Below, piece after piece: positions 19,687 through 31,357 of a stretch of DNA of 64,000 bases (within the stretch, counting starts at the first letter, position 1; each line of letters begins with the position of its first letter). A model generated the notes under the pieces. It had not been told where the DNA came from. It was given only the letters and a program-made list of their open reading frames with translations, and searched no databases. A program made the position numbers and the translations under genes. The stretch is from Zingiber officinale (taxonomy: Eukaryota; Streptophyta; Magnoliopsida; Zingiberales; Zingiberaceae). The stretch lies in contig NC_055990.1 in the NCBI RefSeq assembly GCF_018446385.1, positions 135,048,996-135,112,995 on the forward strand, given 5' to 3'.

Positions 19687-20588
19687 TGATGCGGTGATGA
19701 GGGACTCATCCTGCGGGGGATAACTGCCATGGTGGAGGTCAAAATTAAGGCAGTCAACACTCATATATCATCGGTCGATTGTGCGATCATGCCCCGACTG
19801 GAAGGAGAAGGTTCCGGTCCGATCCCACCTTTGACACGGGGAGGTGTCAAATGATCGACGCTCAATGGAGTATTGGACGTCGGACAAAGGAGGAGATGAT
19901 GTGTAGAAGCTGGGCTGAGTAGCTACCCCACTCGGCCAGACAGTAGGACTCGACATTGGCACAGTGGAGTTCCGGCCGAGCGGACGTGACACAAGCACAG
20001 TGGAGTTCCGGCCGAGCGGACACGGCACATGCAACGAAGTCTCAGCCGAGCGGGCGGTACACAGAAACATCGAAGTCCCGGCCAAGCGGCTATCCCGCTC
20101 GACCTAGCAACTACCTCGTCGTGTTATCCCTCGACATCCTTTTGGGAGTTAGTGCCGCTGACGTCAGACATGGCTAGCCAGAAGATCGTACAATGGAAGC
20201 TTCCACTGTCACATCAGAGATATGCTCGGTCTGTTAAGGTATTGTGTCAGGGACACTTTACTGACAAGTCTTTTTAGGGAAAATTTTGGAAAGGGTGCCT
20301 GCCTTGGGGAGCGTGCAGGCGTGCTACAAGAGCTCTATATAAAGGGGGGTCCAAACATCGGCGGAGGTACGTAATAGACACTATTCGTGTTACACTGTTC
20401 ATTCTTGTTGTTGCTCCGCCTTCTACATCATCGTCGGTGATTGACTTGAGCGTAGGGTCAACGTCGGGATCCCTTCCCTAGCTCGACACTGATATCATTT
20501 GTGTTGCAGGGCGGAGCGGAGTCTACAGGCGGTCAGCAGGAGTGCCACATCTCTAGTTTTCCATCTCATCGACTTTCAAACAGGATCA
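19687..20588 (+). mobile_element. Gypsy-like solo LTR nested in the family D solo LTR (TSD CACAT)
   Basis: It begins TGATGCGGTGATGAG and ends AACAGGATCA, flanked by CACAT at 19682-19686 and 20589-20593; it is 902 bp long. It holds a clear TATA box, CTCTATATAAAGG, at 20331-20343. Direct repeats with CCGGCCGAGCGG (19960-20100) lie further upstream. The Gypsy assignment rests on LTR style only. Confidence 0.88.
19955..20100. repeat. CGGCCGAGCGG direct repeats in the nested LTR
   Basis: A unit of about 35-38 bp (GCACAGTGGAGTTCCGGCCG, then AGCGGAC) occurs about four times with decay toward the 3' side. The arms are not a clean dyad, so I list this separately from the palindrome arrays. Confidence 0.75.
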
Positions 20589-20635
20589 CACATGATTCAC
20601 CTCCTCTTTCACATGCGCAACAATCCTACACATGT

Positions 20636-22176
20636 GACTATGTACAAGAAGAAAACAAAAAGAGAGAGGGTGAGGGGTAGCAGGTCATTGGCCTCCCCTC
20701 AGTGACTACCTCTTTCAAAAACTCTGATTAGAAACTTGCCTTTAATAGCATGTTTGGTAAAACTATAATAGATGGAATACTTCGGATGTCATTATTGTGA
20801 TAGAAAATTCATTAATACAGCATAGTAAATGTATTAGCTACTTTATGCAATGTAGTAAATTTGCTAAAAAAAAAAAAGTCACACTTGGGTAGCAAGCCAA
20901 GAAGGTAATTTCTATGTACAATAATCAACAGATAGTTTATCTTTACTAACCGCCCTACATTGATTAATTGCAATAGAGGTCAAGTAATGGATATAGGAAT
21001 AATGAAAGCTTTGATTAGCAGAAACTTAAACTTGAGTAGGGCACCAGTATAGCTGGGTCTAGTTATTGTTCTCATATAACATTGACACTAGCCAAGTAGA
21101 TAACTAACAATTTAAAAGGCATTTGCTTCAAATCCAAATCATGCTTGGTATAGTGTAGCAGTGGTCCAACCATGATATGGTGATCTTCCCACAGTTGGAT
21201 AGATGATCATCATGGTTCAGTGGCGAGCTCTAGCAGCCAGTAGGGGTTTATTGATTGGATCCCATGACTGACTATAAGGTTCGCTGACTATTGATGTCTG
21301 TTGGAGATGATCTCTCGAGATTGATGCTAGCAGTGACAAAGGATGGTTGGTGGTGATGAATGGCAATGGTCTGGTGATGGTTAGCCGTGGCCAGCGATGG
21401 TCCATCCACGGTGCAACATCCCGTGGTGATTGGTTGTTAGTGGTAAAGAGAGGGTATATTAGTTTTCTCTATATCCTGCTTCATTTCCCTGTAAAAAAAA
21501 GGCAAAGAGATTTTTCTTCAATCCTCTTCTTTCCATAGTTTTGTCCAAATAGGCAGCTGTTCCTCATCTTTTTTCCTCTCCCTCTCCTTCAATTTTTGCT
21601 TCTTCCATACAAGTAGATTGCCTGAAATTGTGTTAGTTAACACATGTTAAATCTTCAAGAGTTTTTTGGAATGTTTTTCTACTCCATTTCCAAAGAAAGC
21701 TCAAAATTTATCCTTTTCGTTTTCTTGATACTTATGATTTTTATTTGATTTTAGTTTGTTTCAAACATTTGAAGTTTGACTGTGAACCCCTCTCATGGTT
21801 TTCTCTTACTTGCAGAGGCTTTCCGAACTATTGGTCTTTCTAAGAGGCAATACAGCATTCCATTCTAAATATGGAAGACAGAGAATGGGGGTTTACATTT
21901 CCTTATCTTTCATTTATTTTCCTTCTATATAATCACTTTGTTTCTTTTCTTAAATTCCACCTTTTGCTTGAAAGACTTCTCTGTTCACTAGTCTGTGGTG
22001 TGCTTCTATGTCTTATTGATCTTGAAAGAAACACAATCTGTCTGACGTTTTCATCTTATGTTATGCAGGATTTCAGACTCTTCCATTTTATGGATCTGAT
22101 CACGTGAAAAGGTCTTTTCATTTGTTAAGAAGATTAATTTTTTGGTTGAAATGGAGTGAACATATTATGTGTGATC
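20636..22176. other. Intergenic, no supported feature
   Basis: AT-rich sequence with scattered short frames. Some stretches (21780-22090) contain pyrimidine-AG boundaries that look like splice sites, but I recognise no exons. Nothing here can be called a gene. Confidence 0.5.
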
Positions 22177-22195
22177 ATGAAATATCAAACTTGTT

Positions 22196-22367
22196 GTCTC
22201 CAGGGTGTAGCACAGATGGGGAGTGCATGGTTCTGTGGCCGAAAGGTCCAGGGGTCGATTCTTGGGGTATCACTGTCTGGGGTTAACGTCTCCGCCATGC
22301 ACTTTCCACCTGTGTACCTACATTTACCTCCCTCCATATCCATAGGACCGGCTCTAGGGGGCTGCTG
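22196..22367 (+). mobile_element. SINE 'c' with perfect 19-bp TSD
   Basis: A 172-bp insert is flanked by perfect copies of ATGAAATATCAAACTTGTT at 22177-22195 and 22368-22386. The A-box is TAGCACAGATGGGG and the B-box GGGGTCGATTCTT. The 3' part, CATTTACCTCCCTCC then ACCGGCTCTAGGGGGCTGCTG, resembles the 3' domains of SINEs a and b while the 5' head differs. Confidence 0.9.
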
Positions 22368-22481
22368 ATGAAATATCAAACTTGTTTTGAGGGACTTCAA
22401 ATTTTTGCTCATTAGTGAGTATGCTCTAAACAAGATTGTTTCTTTTAGCTTTTTTTTCTTCTCCTAAACAAAGTTCATGGA

Positions 22482-22508
22482 GGTGAGCGAATCGCCTTTT
22501 GCCACATG
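22482..22508 (+). mobile_element. 3' end fragment of SINE 'b' family
   Basis: GAGCGAATCGCCTTTTGCCA repeats the 3' terminus of the SINE at 12760-12957 without the head. It is a 5'-truncated relic. Confidence 0.5.
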
Positions 22509-22509
22509 T

Positions 22510-23316
22510 GAGTTCTTATAGTTCTATGCTTCATGTTAATGTTTTCGGAGGATCTCTCTTACTACTTAAAATAACTAAAAAAAACAGTTAAGTTAGTTTC
22601 TTTCAATGTCTGAGAGTATTCTTCATGATGCTGAGAATGAGATCATTGAGTAAATCCTGAGATTGTTATCATTACAGTGTGAAGAATTTTTGCTTTGCCC
22701 TGGATACCCAAATGGATTTTTTTTTATATAAAAATCATATCATGGGATAAGGTAGGGGAGTTTGCAAATCTGCATTTGGTTTAGACGTAAAAAGGGCAGT
22801 CCTGTACAAGCTCTCATCATGCGGGGTCTCAAGAAAGAATTTATTGTACACAATTTTTTTTTTTTTTTTTGGGTGTACTAGAAACGGATTTTAAGACTTC
22901 TTTTAGTCACGAAGCAATAAGTTTATAGTTGCGCTCCCCTTCTCCAGTTGGTTTAGATGTGCTGCTGAAATTTTTTTTCATGTAGACTGTGATTGTAATT
23001 CTTTAGAAACAAATCATTTTAGTCTCCGTTTGTAATTCTTCCATATCGATGATGTAAGCTTTGCTAATCTTGAAAGATTATTATTCTAAGTATATACTGA
23101 TTAAAAAAATTATTGTTCCATATTTGAATTTCATTGGGTGGTGCTATAATTTGTTTTATGATGCCACTGTTTCATAATTTAAAGATGATTTTATTTTGGA
23201 TGGCATCAACAATTATCCTTAGTTTTCTGCCTTTAAAAAATATTTAAAAAGAAAAATATTTCAATTGCTCTAAATTACAAAATAAGATTAAATTTGAATT
23301 CGTCGTACTAGCTAGA
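22510..23316. other. AT-rich intergenic sequence
   Basis: T-runs and short AT repeats, with no coding or RNA signal that I can support. Confidence 0.5.
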
Positions 23317-23427
23317 CCCCTTTAAACAAAAGTACAACGCAGATAAAACATTTCAAAATATATATATATATATATTCCTTTAAACAAAAATACAAAGCAG
23401 ATAAAACACTTCAAAATAAATAAATAA

Positions 23428-23464
<37 letters not shown>

Positions 23465-23672
23465 CCTTTAAACAAAAGTACAACGCAGATAAAACACTTC
23501 AAAATAAATATATATATATATATAGACCCCTTTAAACAAAAGTACAACGCAGATAAAACACTTCAAAATATATATATATATATATATAAACCCCTTTAAA
23601 CAAAAGTACAACGCACATAAAACACTTCAAAATAAAAATATATTTAAAAAGTACAATGCAGATAAAACACTT

Positions 23673-23676
<4 letters not shown>
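23317..23676. repeat. Minisatellite with embedded AT microsatellites
   Basis: About six copies of a unit of about 60-85 bp begin near 23317, 23375, 23462, 23526, 23590 and 23645. Each reads CCCCTTTAAACAAAAGTACA, then ACGCAGATAAAACACTTCAAAA, and a variable AT tail. Unit length varies through the AT tail. Confidence 0.92.

Positions 23677-23758
<82 letters not shown>
23677..23758. repeat. AT dinucleotide microsatellite
   Basis: About 41 uninterrupted AT units. Long minus-strand frames rich in Ile-Tyr across it are artefacts. Confidence 0.97.
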
Positions 23759-23759
<1 letters not shown>

Positions 23760-23761
<2 letters not shown>

Positions 23762-24318
23762 GGTGTAAATATAGTTTTAGAAATAGGATGAATTTATAAA
23801 AGAAACATATTTTTGTTAATAAAAAATTTTTTAGGTAAAATTTAAAAATAAAATTATGAGAATTTAGGTTCAAAATTAATAATATCATATCATTATAAAG
23901 ATATTTAATTTTTTTTGTCTTAATAATTGATGTTAGAGTCTGGAATGTCAAAAAGTCTAACTGTTGATTGTGCATAAGAACTATGGTTTAATCGAGCTAT
24001 GTGAGTAAAATATTGATCTTGAACAAAGAAAGTGAGATTTTTTGTGTCCGAATCGAGATAATCAGACACCAACAACTAGGCAGAGAAGCCCTAGTTGTGG
24101 TTAGGCAAGAAAGTCTTAATAAGCTGGGTGGATTTAGGAGTAGGAAAACCTAGTAGGTCGATTGAACTAAAGGACAAAAAGACTTGGTAGGTTAAGGATC
24201 GGACGTTAAATGGATAGACTTTCCACTTAAGGAGGCCCTATGGTCATTCATTTTCCTTTATTTGAGGAGGAATGTTGGAGTTACAAGGTTGCAAATAAAG
24301 TTCTACATTTAAAATATG
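23760..24318. other. Intergenic with a possible LTR fragment
   Basis: 23930-24250 has phrases like 'AACTAGGCAGAGAAGCCC' and 'GGTTAGGCAAGAAAGTC' reminiscent of the 5' part of family D LTRs (18120-18260), strongly decayed. There is no gene. Confidence 0.35.
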
Positions 24319-26792
24319 TGTAAGGTCTCACGAGCACAATTAAGAGATTATTTATGAAAATTTTCTAAGGTCACGCGAGCGCTAATTATGGGATAAAATT
24401 ATAAAATTTTTCCACAATTTTTTTTGAAATTTTAAACGAATTTGTAGAATAGGTTTTAATAGGATACATCAGTTAAGTTTAAAGGAAATCTTGTTTTAAC
24501 ACACAATTAAGTTAGGAATTGATTAACGTGATTAGCCTAAGTAAGAATCAATTAACCTAGGTATAAAATCCTAGGAATCGTCGATTCTTCCCTCACTCCT
24601 CACTGTTCTCCCAAAACCACGTCGATTCTTCTCCATGTCCAGTGCCGCCAACTTGACGGAGCATCTCGCTGCACCCCGAGCTCCGGCCAAGCATCTCCCC
24701 ACGGCGGTGAGTCACAGAGGACACTACGACCGGACACAGAGACCTTCACATACTCTCGGGTGGTACGACATCAAGGGGCTAGGGATTCCGGCAGTGACGC
24801 GAGAAGAGAAAGGTAAGTACCCTTCTATATGATGGCATGAGATCCGTAGGGCAGAGAATAGGAGCTTAGGAGAGTATGATATGCTGGTCGATGATGAGCG
24901 ACTGGTTGAATGCGTTGAGATTTGGCGTTTCCGTGCTTTGATAGTTTCAATTGGGTTCTTGCGATTACTGGTGGTTTAAGTTCTGATCGGTGATGCTCTG
25001 GTTTTGTTTTATGGCATCGAAGTCATGGATTAGAGTTGTTTTTGCTTCTTCTTGTTGCTTCTGAACTGTTGCACAGATGGTTGGAGTTCTAAATCTTGAT
25101 CGAAGATGTTTTGATTGTTTTCTTATCGCTACTGAAAATGCCAAACTGATGTGAATTCGATTGTTGTTGTTCTATATTTCTGGACAGATAGATATGGTAT
25201 CAGATTGGATTCAACGATGTTTTGTCCTGTGAATAATCGTAGTTTTTTTTTGGACTAAATCAAGAGATTTTAATGCTTCCCATGGTTTTTGGTTTGTTTC
25301 ATATTGGGATGTTATTCTTCTTTTACATATTGGATTTCGGGATTTTGGTCCAAGTTCTTAGTAGATACGGCTAGGTTTGATGAAGTGCTACTCCTTCCTA
25401 TAGCTCCTGAATGTTTGGACAGAATGTTGGTATTTAAGCCTTGATCACAGATGCTCTTATTTTTCCTATTACTTATGAGATGTTGGATTGAATTGGAATG
25501 TAGGAGTTCGTTTCAATGTGGTTATGTTTCATTGAATCGTAGCGGATTTGTGTGGGTTCAATTCGATCTTGTTGGATCACTAAATTACAATGGTTCTATG
25601 TGGATTTCGGGAGTTGATTCGGTGGATTTTAGTGCGTTTCCATGGTGGTTTCTTGTTCTCCATGAGTTCTGGAATTCTGGGATGGTGTGGTTTGATTGGA
25701 ATTAGATTTGATGATGATTTTGGTTTCTTCCGAGTCAATTGCGATTTTTGTGGATAGATTTAGTAGGCTGTGAGTTGATTTCAATATGGTTGCTACTCCC
25801 CGTGAGGTCTTTGGATTTTCCTTGTAGTGTCTCTGGCTTCCATGTGGGTAATTAGGACTGGTTTCAGATTTTCATTGCAAGTATTGATTTAGATGCTATA
25901 TTCGGTTTTAGATTTCCTTTGTGTTGCATGTTCTGTTGTTAAATGTAGATATTTTCCCCTTTTTAATTCTTTAAGATTAGCATGATTAAGAAATTAATAG
26001 AGTTAAGTTCCTTAAGTAAATGCTTTGTACAAGTACTGTCTATGGATGATTGCAAAATATGTTATTGGTAGATCATGTTTATTAATTAAGGATGTTGGAT
26101 GGATGTGTGCATGTGTGGTGACAGTATGGGATCGGTGCCCTAGGATGAGCTCCGAGGAGGACCCTTCCAAATTGACTGATAATTTATTTATGTTAGCTTC
26201 GGCTATATGACTGTATGTTCTCTAGGAGGTACTTCTAGGATCATGATTATAAACTGAATGACTGGCTCAAAAGGTGGTTACCACATGTGTGTTATATTCA
26301 TCTTTGCTAGTGGTATAAATGTTTCTACATAATATGTTTTCCTCTATATTGTATTTAAGTTTGCATTTGATGTTATAGCTATTGATCCTACTTCTTATGG
26401 ATATCATATCTTTTATATTGGATTGTACTTGCTGGGTTCGTAGATTCATGATACTTATGTTACAGGTGAGGGAGACACCTCCCAGGTTATGATGGGAGAC
26501 ATGCGGACAGAGTAGACGAGGAGGTGGGATGGACGCATGACACATTGTCCAGACGTCTTAAGAGTGCTGTGTAGGTTTGTTTTCTCATGAGTTTTTCTTA
26601 TGATTGGTTGTATTGGTGCTTCCTGGTTCCTTTTATTAACTCTTTTCGGTTGATGCTATTGGTTACATTGCGTACGATGGTTCTTTTGATGGGATTGCTA
26701 CTTGGGTTCTTTTACAACAATGATTTAGAGGTTTGTCCTTTGTTTGATTTTTGTTTTAAAAAAACATTGGGGAAAAGGCTAGGGATGTTTTA
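24319..26792 (+). repeat. 5' LTR of Tekay/Del-like Gypsy element
   Basis: A 2,474-bp LTR begins TGTAAGGTCTCACGAGC and ends about GGGATGTTTTA, 2 bp before the primer site. It is matched along its length by 31358-33573, except that the right LTR lacks about 250 bp corresponding to roughly 25515-25765. The left flank ATATG partly matches the right flank ATATA, a possible TSD. Confidence 0.9.
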
Positions 26793-26794
26793 GT

Positions 26795-26806
26795 TGGTAT
26801 CAGAGC
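26795..26806 (+). other. Primer binding site of the Tekay/Del-like element
   Basis: TGGTATCAGAGC, complementary to the 3' end of initiator tRNA-Met, lies directly after the 5' LTR. Confidence 0.92.
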
Positions 26807-26990
26807 AACACTCCTAAACGATAGTGTGTGCACGCCATCCCGTCAGGAACTCGACTACTTCTTCCTTCAAGTTTGTAAGATTTACATTGTTATAGTCCTT
26901 AATTTAATGTGGCAACTTAGCTATGATATGAGTAATATATTGATATGCATATAGGAGACAACGATGAACATGTGTTGGAAAGTATAGGTC

Positions 26991-28203
26991 ATGGTGGGCC
27001 GAAAGAACAATGGTGAGATTGGGGGTCAGAATAGTCAGTTTCTCACAGGGCTTACCGTGCTTATGTAGGAGTAGAACCGCATCTATGGAGTACAGATCCA
27101 ACAGTTGTTGAGAACCAAGGCAGATGAAAATGCACACAATCGACCCACAGCCGGTGTGAACCCAGTATACAGACAGTTCAAGGAGCTTGGCCCGATAGAG
27201 TTCAAGGGCATTATAAATCTGATCACTACAGAGGGATGGATCCGATCCTTAGAAACAATCTATGACTTCATGCAACTCACGGATGCTGACAAGGTTAGGT
27301 CCGCCATATTCATGCTGCGGGATGACACTCAAATATGGTGGGAGGGTGCACACTCTGTGGTGGATCTGACTACTTAGACCTGGATGGGCTTCAAGGAAGT
27401 ATTCTATGGGAAATATTTTACCACTAACAATCAAACACGACTGATGAGAGAATTCCTAGAGCTACAACAAGGAGACATGACAGTGGTCGAGTAAGTCAAG
27501 AAGTTCGAGAGGGGACGATATTTTGTACCCATGTTCACAGGACAACCGGTCGAGGAGCTGAAACACTTCATTGAGGGATTGAGAGCTGCTATTCGACACG
27601 ATGTTCGAGCTACTATGTTCAGAGAGGTAGTGGATCAGGCTCTGATGTCAGAAAGGGATCGGAACAATATGATCAAGGAAACGCAGAGTAAGAGAGCGGG
27701 ATGTCAAGGGAGGGACCAACAAGAGCCAAGCAGGAAGAAGCATTTTCCTGCTCAGTTTCAAGCAAAACAGTCGTAGAAATAGTCATAGACACGGCAACAA
27801 CCTCAGGGACCGCAAGCAGCTGATGATACTGCTCCCAAGGTTGAGGACAAAGTTCGATGCCTCAAGTACGAGAAGGTTCATGCAGGACAGTATCTAATGG
27901 GTTTAGATGTTTGTTATATTTGCAAGAAGATAGGGCATTTTGCTAGGGACTGTCCTCAACTGAAAGAGTCAACCAAAGGAAGGGTATTTGCTATAACACA
28001 GGAGCAGGTGGATCTAGACGCGACCATTATCACATGTATGATTTTTGTTGCCAACATACCTTCTCATGCATTAATAGATTCTGGAGCTACTCATTCTTTT
28101 ATATCTGTGGCTTATACTGCCAAACTGGGCATTACACCTAGTCGAATGGTTATGGGATATAGCGTTTCTTTATGCTTCGGGGAAGAACTACACCAACAAT
28201 AGG
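26991..28203 (+). pseudogene. Gag and protease of a Gypsy chromovirus, broken by stops
   Basis: From an ATG at 26991 the frame reads through a Gypsy gag domain (FKELGPIEFKGIINLITTEG, then DDTQIWWEGA, 'FKEVFYGKYF' and 'EFLELQQGDMTVVE'). A zinc knuckle CYICKKIGHFARDC lies near 27909-27950. The retropepsin motif ALIDSGATHSFIS is at 28066-28104. In-frame stops occur near 27087, at 27375 and 27492, around 27774-27790, and at 28201. Several are TAG or TAA where CAG or CAA is expected, consistent with C-to-T decay. Gag would form the virus-like particle, and the protease would process the polyprotein. Confidence 0.88.
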
Positions 28204-31200
28204 ATGGTAAGGAATTGTCAGATGATGATGCAAAACCATATAGTGTCTCCAGAATTTATTGTGCTAGAAATGGCAGAATTCGATGTGATCCTTGGAATGG
28301 ATTGGCTGACTCGGCACGAGGCTGTCATCAATTACAAACAATAGACGGTCAGGTTGAAGATACCAAATGAGAATTCTTCATTTTTTTATGCAACCCCAAG
28401 ACTGACTTCCCCTCATATTATTTTAGTGTATAAAGTTCGACGAATGTTGAGTAAGGGGTATAAGGGGCTTTTAGTCAATTTCACGGTTAATTCAGAGACT
28501 CGTCGACCAAGTTTGGAGGAGTTAGAGGTAGCTCGAGACTTTCCATAAGTGTTCTCAGAGAATATTATGGGACTACCCCCTGTTAGAGAGGTAGACTTTG
28601 GGATAGAATTAATACCGGGGACCACACCAGTGTCGAAAGCACTATACCGATTGGAGCCTACGGAAATGAAAGAACTGTAGGAGCTACTGGACAAGGGTTT
28701 CATCCGACTGAGTGTGTCACCATGGGGAGCGTCGGTGTTGTTTGTTCGTAAGAAGGATGGGACCATGCGTCTGTGCATTAATTTTCAGGAGCTGAATCAA
28801 GTTACGATCAAGAATAAATACCCATTGCCCAAGATTGATGATCTATTCGATTAGCTACAAGGAGCAACGGTGTTCTCAAAAATTGACTTGAGATTAGGGT
28901 ATCATCAGGTGAAGGTGAAAGGGGAAGACGTTCATAAAATGACATTCAGAACTCGATACGGACACTACGAGTTTCTAGTTATGCAATTTGAACTTACTAA
29001 TGCCCCAACAGCATTTATGGACTTGATGAATTGGGGCTTTCAGCCATATTTGGACTAGTTCGTTATTGTCTTCATTGATGACATATTAATCTACTCTCGG
29101 AGTCGCGAGGAGCATCGTCTACACCTGACAACAGTGTTGCAGACACTGAAGGATAAGCGTTTGTATGCGAAGTTCAGCAAGTGTGACTTCTGGTTGAGGC
29201 AGATTCCATTTCTGGAGCACATAGTTTTAGAGAAAGGGATAGAGGTGGATTCAGCCAAAGTAGAGGCAATCAGGAATTGGGTTACACCGAAGAATGTTAC
29301 CGAAATCCGAAGCTTCTTGGGGCTGGCATGCTACTATCGGAGGTTCATCCAGAATTTTTCACGAATCGCTCTGCCCCTGACTTCGTTGGCCAAGAAAGAG
29401 GTAAAGTATGAATGGACATACCAGTGTGAGAGGAGTTAAAAGAAAGATTGATGACATCACTAGTGCTTGCAATCCTAGATGGTTTTGGACGGTTCTTAGT
29501 ATACACAGATGCCTTCAAGAATGGTTTAGGAGCTGTGTTGATGCAGAATGGGAAGGTCATTGCCTATGCGTCATGTTAGCTGAAGGTGCATGAGTAAAAC
29601 TACCCTACACCTGACGTAGAACTAGTGGCGGTCATTTTTACTCTAAAAATTTGGAGACATTACCTTTACGGGGAACGTTGTGAGATTTTCATAGACCATA
29701 AGAGTTTGAAATATTTTTTTCACACAGAAGGAACAGAATATGAGACAGAGACGGTGGTTGGAATTGGTGAAGGACTATGACTGCAATATTAATTATCATC
29801 TAGGTAAAGCTAATGTGGTGGCGGACACTATGAGTCGCAAGTCCGCGATGTTGTTGCAGATAATCACTTAGCAGCAGTTGATATCAAAATTTCAATAGTT
29901 GAGTTTGGAAGTATTGGCATCAAATGAGCAAATTAGTTTGTCAACACTGAGCATTAAATCAAACTTACTGGATCATATCCGGATAGGACAAGTGACAGAT
30001 CAACAGTTAATGGAATGGAAACGTAGGGATGAGGAAAAGGGTTGTGCTATCTATTCGACAGTGGATGGGGTCATTCCATACAAGGGCCGCATTTGAGTAC
30101 CTAAGGTTGGTTCACTCAGGGAGGACATCATGATCGAAGCACATACCACTCCGTAGTCTGCTCACCCCAGAAGCACGAAGATGTACAAGGATATGCAACT
30201 ACGGTATTAGTGGCTAGGTATGAAGAAAGACATAGTCAAAGTAATTAAGCAGTGCCTTACTTGCCAGCAGGTGAAGACCGAACATCAGAGGCCAGCAGGA
30301 CTATTAGAACCGCTCCCAATTCCCATTTGGAAGTGGGAAGATGTTTCCATAGACTTTGTGGTGGGACTACCAACCTCACCTAGAGGATCAAACGTTGTGT
30401 GGGTTATTGTGGATCGAATGACAAAGTCGACACACTTTTTACTAGTAAAAACCATCTCCACTATGACGCAATATGCAAAACTGTATATACGAGAGGTAGT
30501 ACGGTTACATGGAATTCCAGCTCAGATTGTGTCAGATAGAGATCCAAAATTTACCTCCGGATTTTGGAAAAGTTTGCACCGTGGATTAGGTACAAAACTC
30601 ACCTTTAGTACCGCTTTTCGTCCACAGATGGATGGCCAATCTGAACGGGTGATTCAGATTTTGGAGGATCTATTGCGAGCGTATGATAGACTTCAAAGGA
30701 AGCTGGGAGTCAAAGTTGCCCCTGGTAGAGTTTACCTACAATAACAGTTATCAAGGCACTATATGTATGGCTCCGTATGAAGCATTGTATGGAAGAAAGT
30801 GCAGAATGTCATTGCATTGGGATGAGGTAGGAGAGAGGACAGTTTTGGGCCCAGACATAATAACTCACATAGTGGATCTGGTGGCTAAGATTTGTGACAG
30901 AATGCAAGCAGCACAAAGTCACCAGAAGAGTTATGCCGATCAACGATGAAGGGATTTGAAATTCGTGGTCGGGGACCATGTATTCCTCAAGGTGTCACAG
31001 ATGAAGGAGGTGTTGAGGTTCGGAAAGAAGGGGAAGCTCAGTCCAAGGTATATTGGGCCTTTCAAGATTTTGGAGCGGATTAGAACCCAAGCCTATCAGG
31101 AGTTCATAACGTGTTCCACATATCCATGCTTAGGAAGTATATTTCTAACCCTTCAGATGTGGTTGGTCATGAGTCCATGCAGTGGATGTCAGATCTGTCT

Positions 31201-31345
31201 TACAAGGAACAAGGACATCAAGATGGTAAAGGTGTTATGGGGAAATCAGCTAATGGAGGAAGCTACCTGGAAGACTAAACTGGATATGCTCAATCGCTAC
31301 CCCAAACTATTTGATAAGTCCAATTTCAAGGACGAATTTTTTTAG
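28204..31345 (+). pseudogene. Pol of the same element: RT, RNase H, integrase, chromodomain remnant
   Basis: Reverse transcriptase spans about 28560-29440, with [32 protein letters not shown] and the catalytic [12 protein letters not shown] (29068-29103, the F-I-D-D box). RNase H pieces lie at 29450-29850 (LVYTDAFKNGLGAVL). The integrase has QCLTCQQVKTEHQRPAGLL, then VSIDFVVGLP, VSDRDPKFTSGFW and DGQSERVIQ, so the D, D and E positions are present (30240-30680). A chromodomain-like tail (MVKVLWGNQLMEEATWKT, 31215-31270) supports the Tekay/Del lineage. Many stops and at least three frameshifts kill the frame. Order RT-RH-INT is the Gypsy order. Confidence 0.9.
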
Positions 31346-31357
31346 GAGGGGGAGAAT

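Larger units (their letters stand above)
18042..20630 (+). mobile_element. Family D Copia-like solo LTR (TSD CATGT), with a solo LTR nested inside
   Basis: It begins TGTTGGTGCAATCG and ends AATCCTACA, flanked by CATGT at 18037-18041 and 20631-20635. Removing the nested LTR (19687-20588 plus one 5-bp TSD copy) leaves a continuous 1,682-bp LTR with the expected 'ACCACATGATTCACCTCC' end. The same family occurs at 8695-9575 (minus) and 56861-57727. U3 carries GTGAGTGAAG tandem repeats (18243-18478) and AAGGCGCCTT dyads (19000-19122). A weak TATA-like GATAAAAG follows near 19170. Confidence 0.9.

Noticed and set aside
21780-22110. Exon-like blocks with pyrimidine-AG boundaries
   Set aside because: No recognisable peptide and no consistent frame across the proposed exons.
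23317-23676. Regularly spaced repeats suggestive of a CRISPR array
   Set aside because: The variable parts are AT microsatellites, not unique spacers, and this is plant nuclear DNA.
23532-23975. 147-residue minus-strand frame rich in Ile and Tyr
   Set aside because: It reads through the AT microsatellite.
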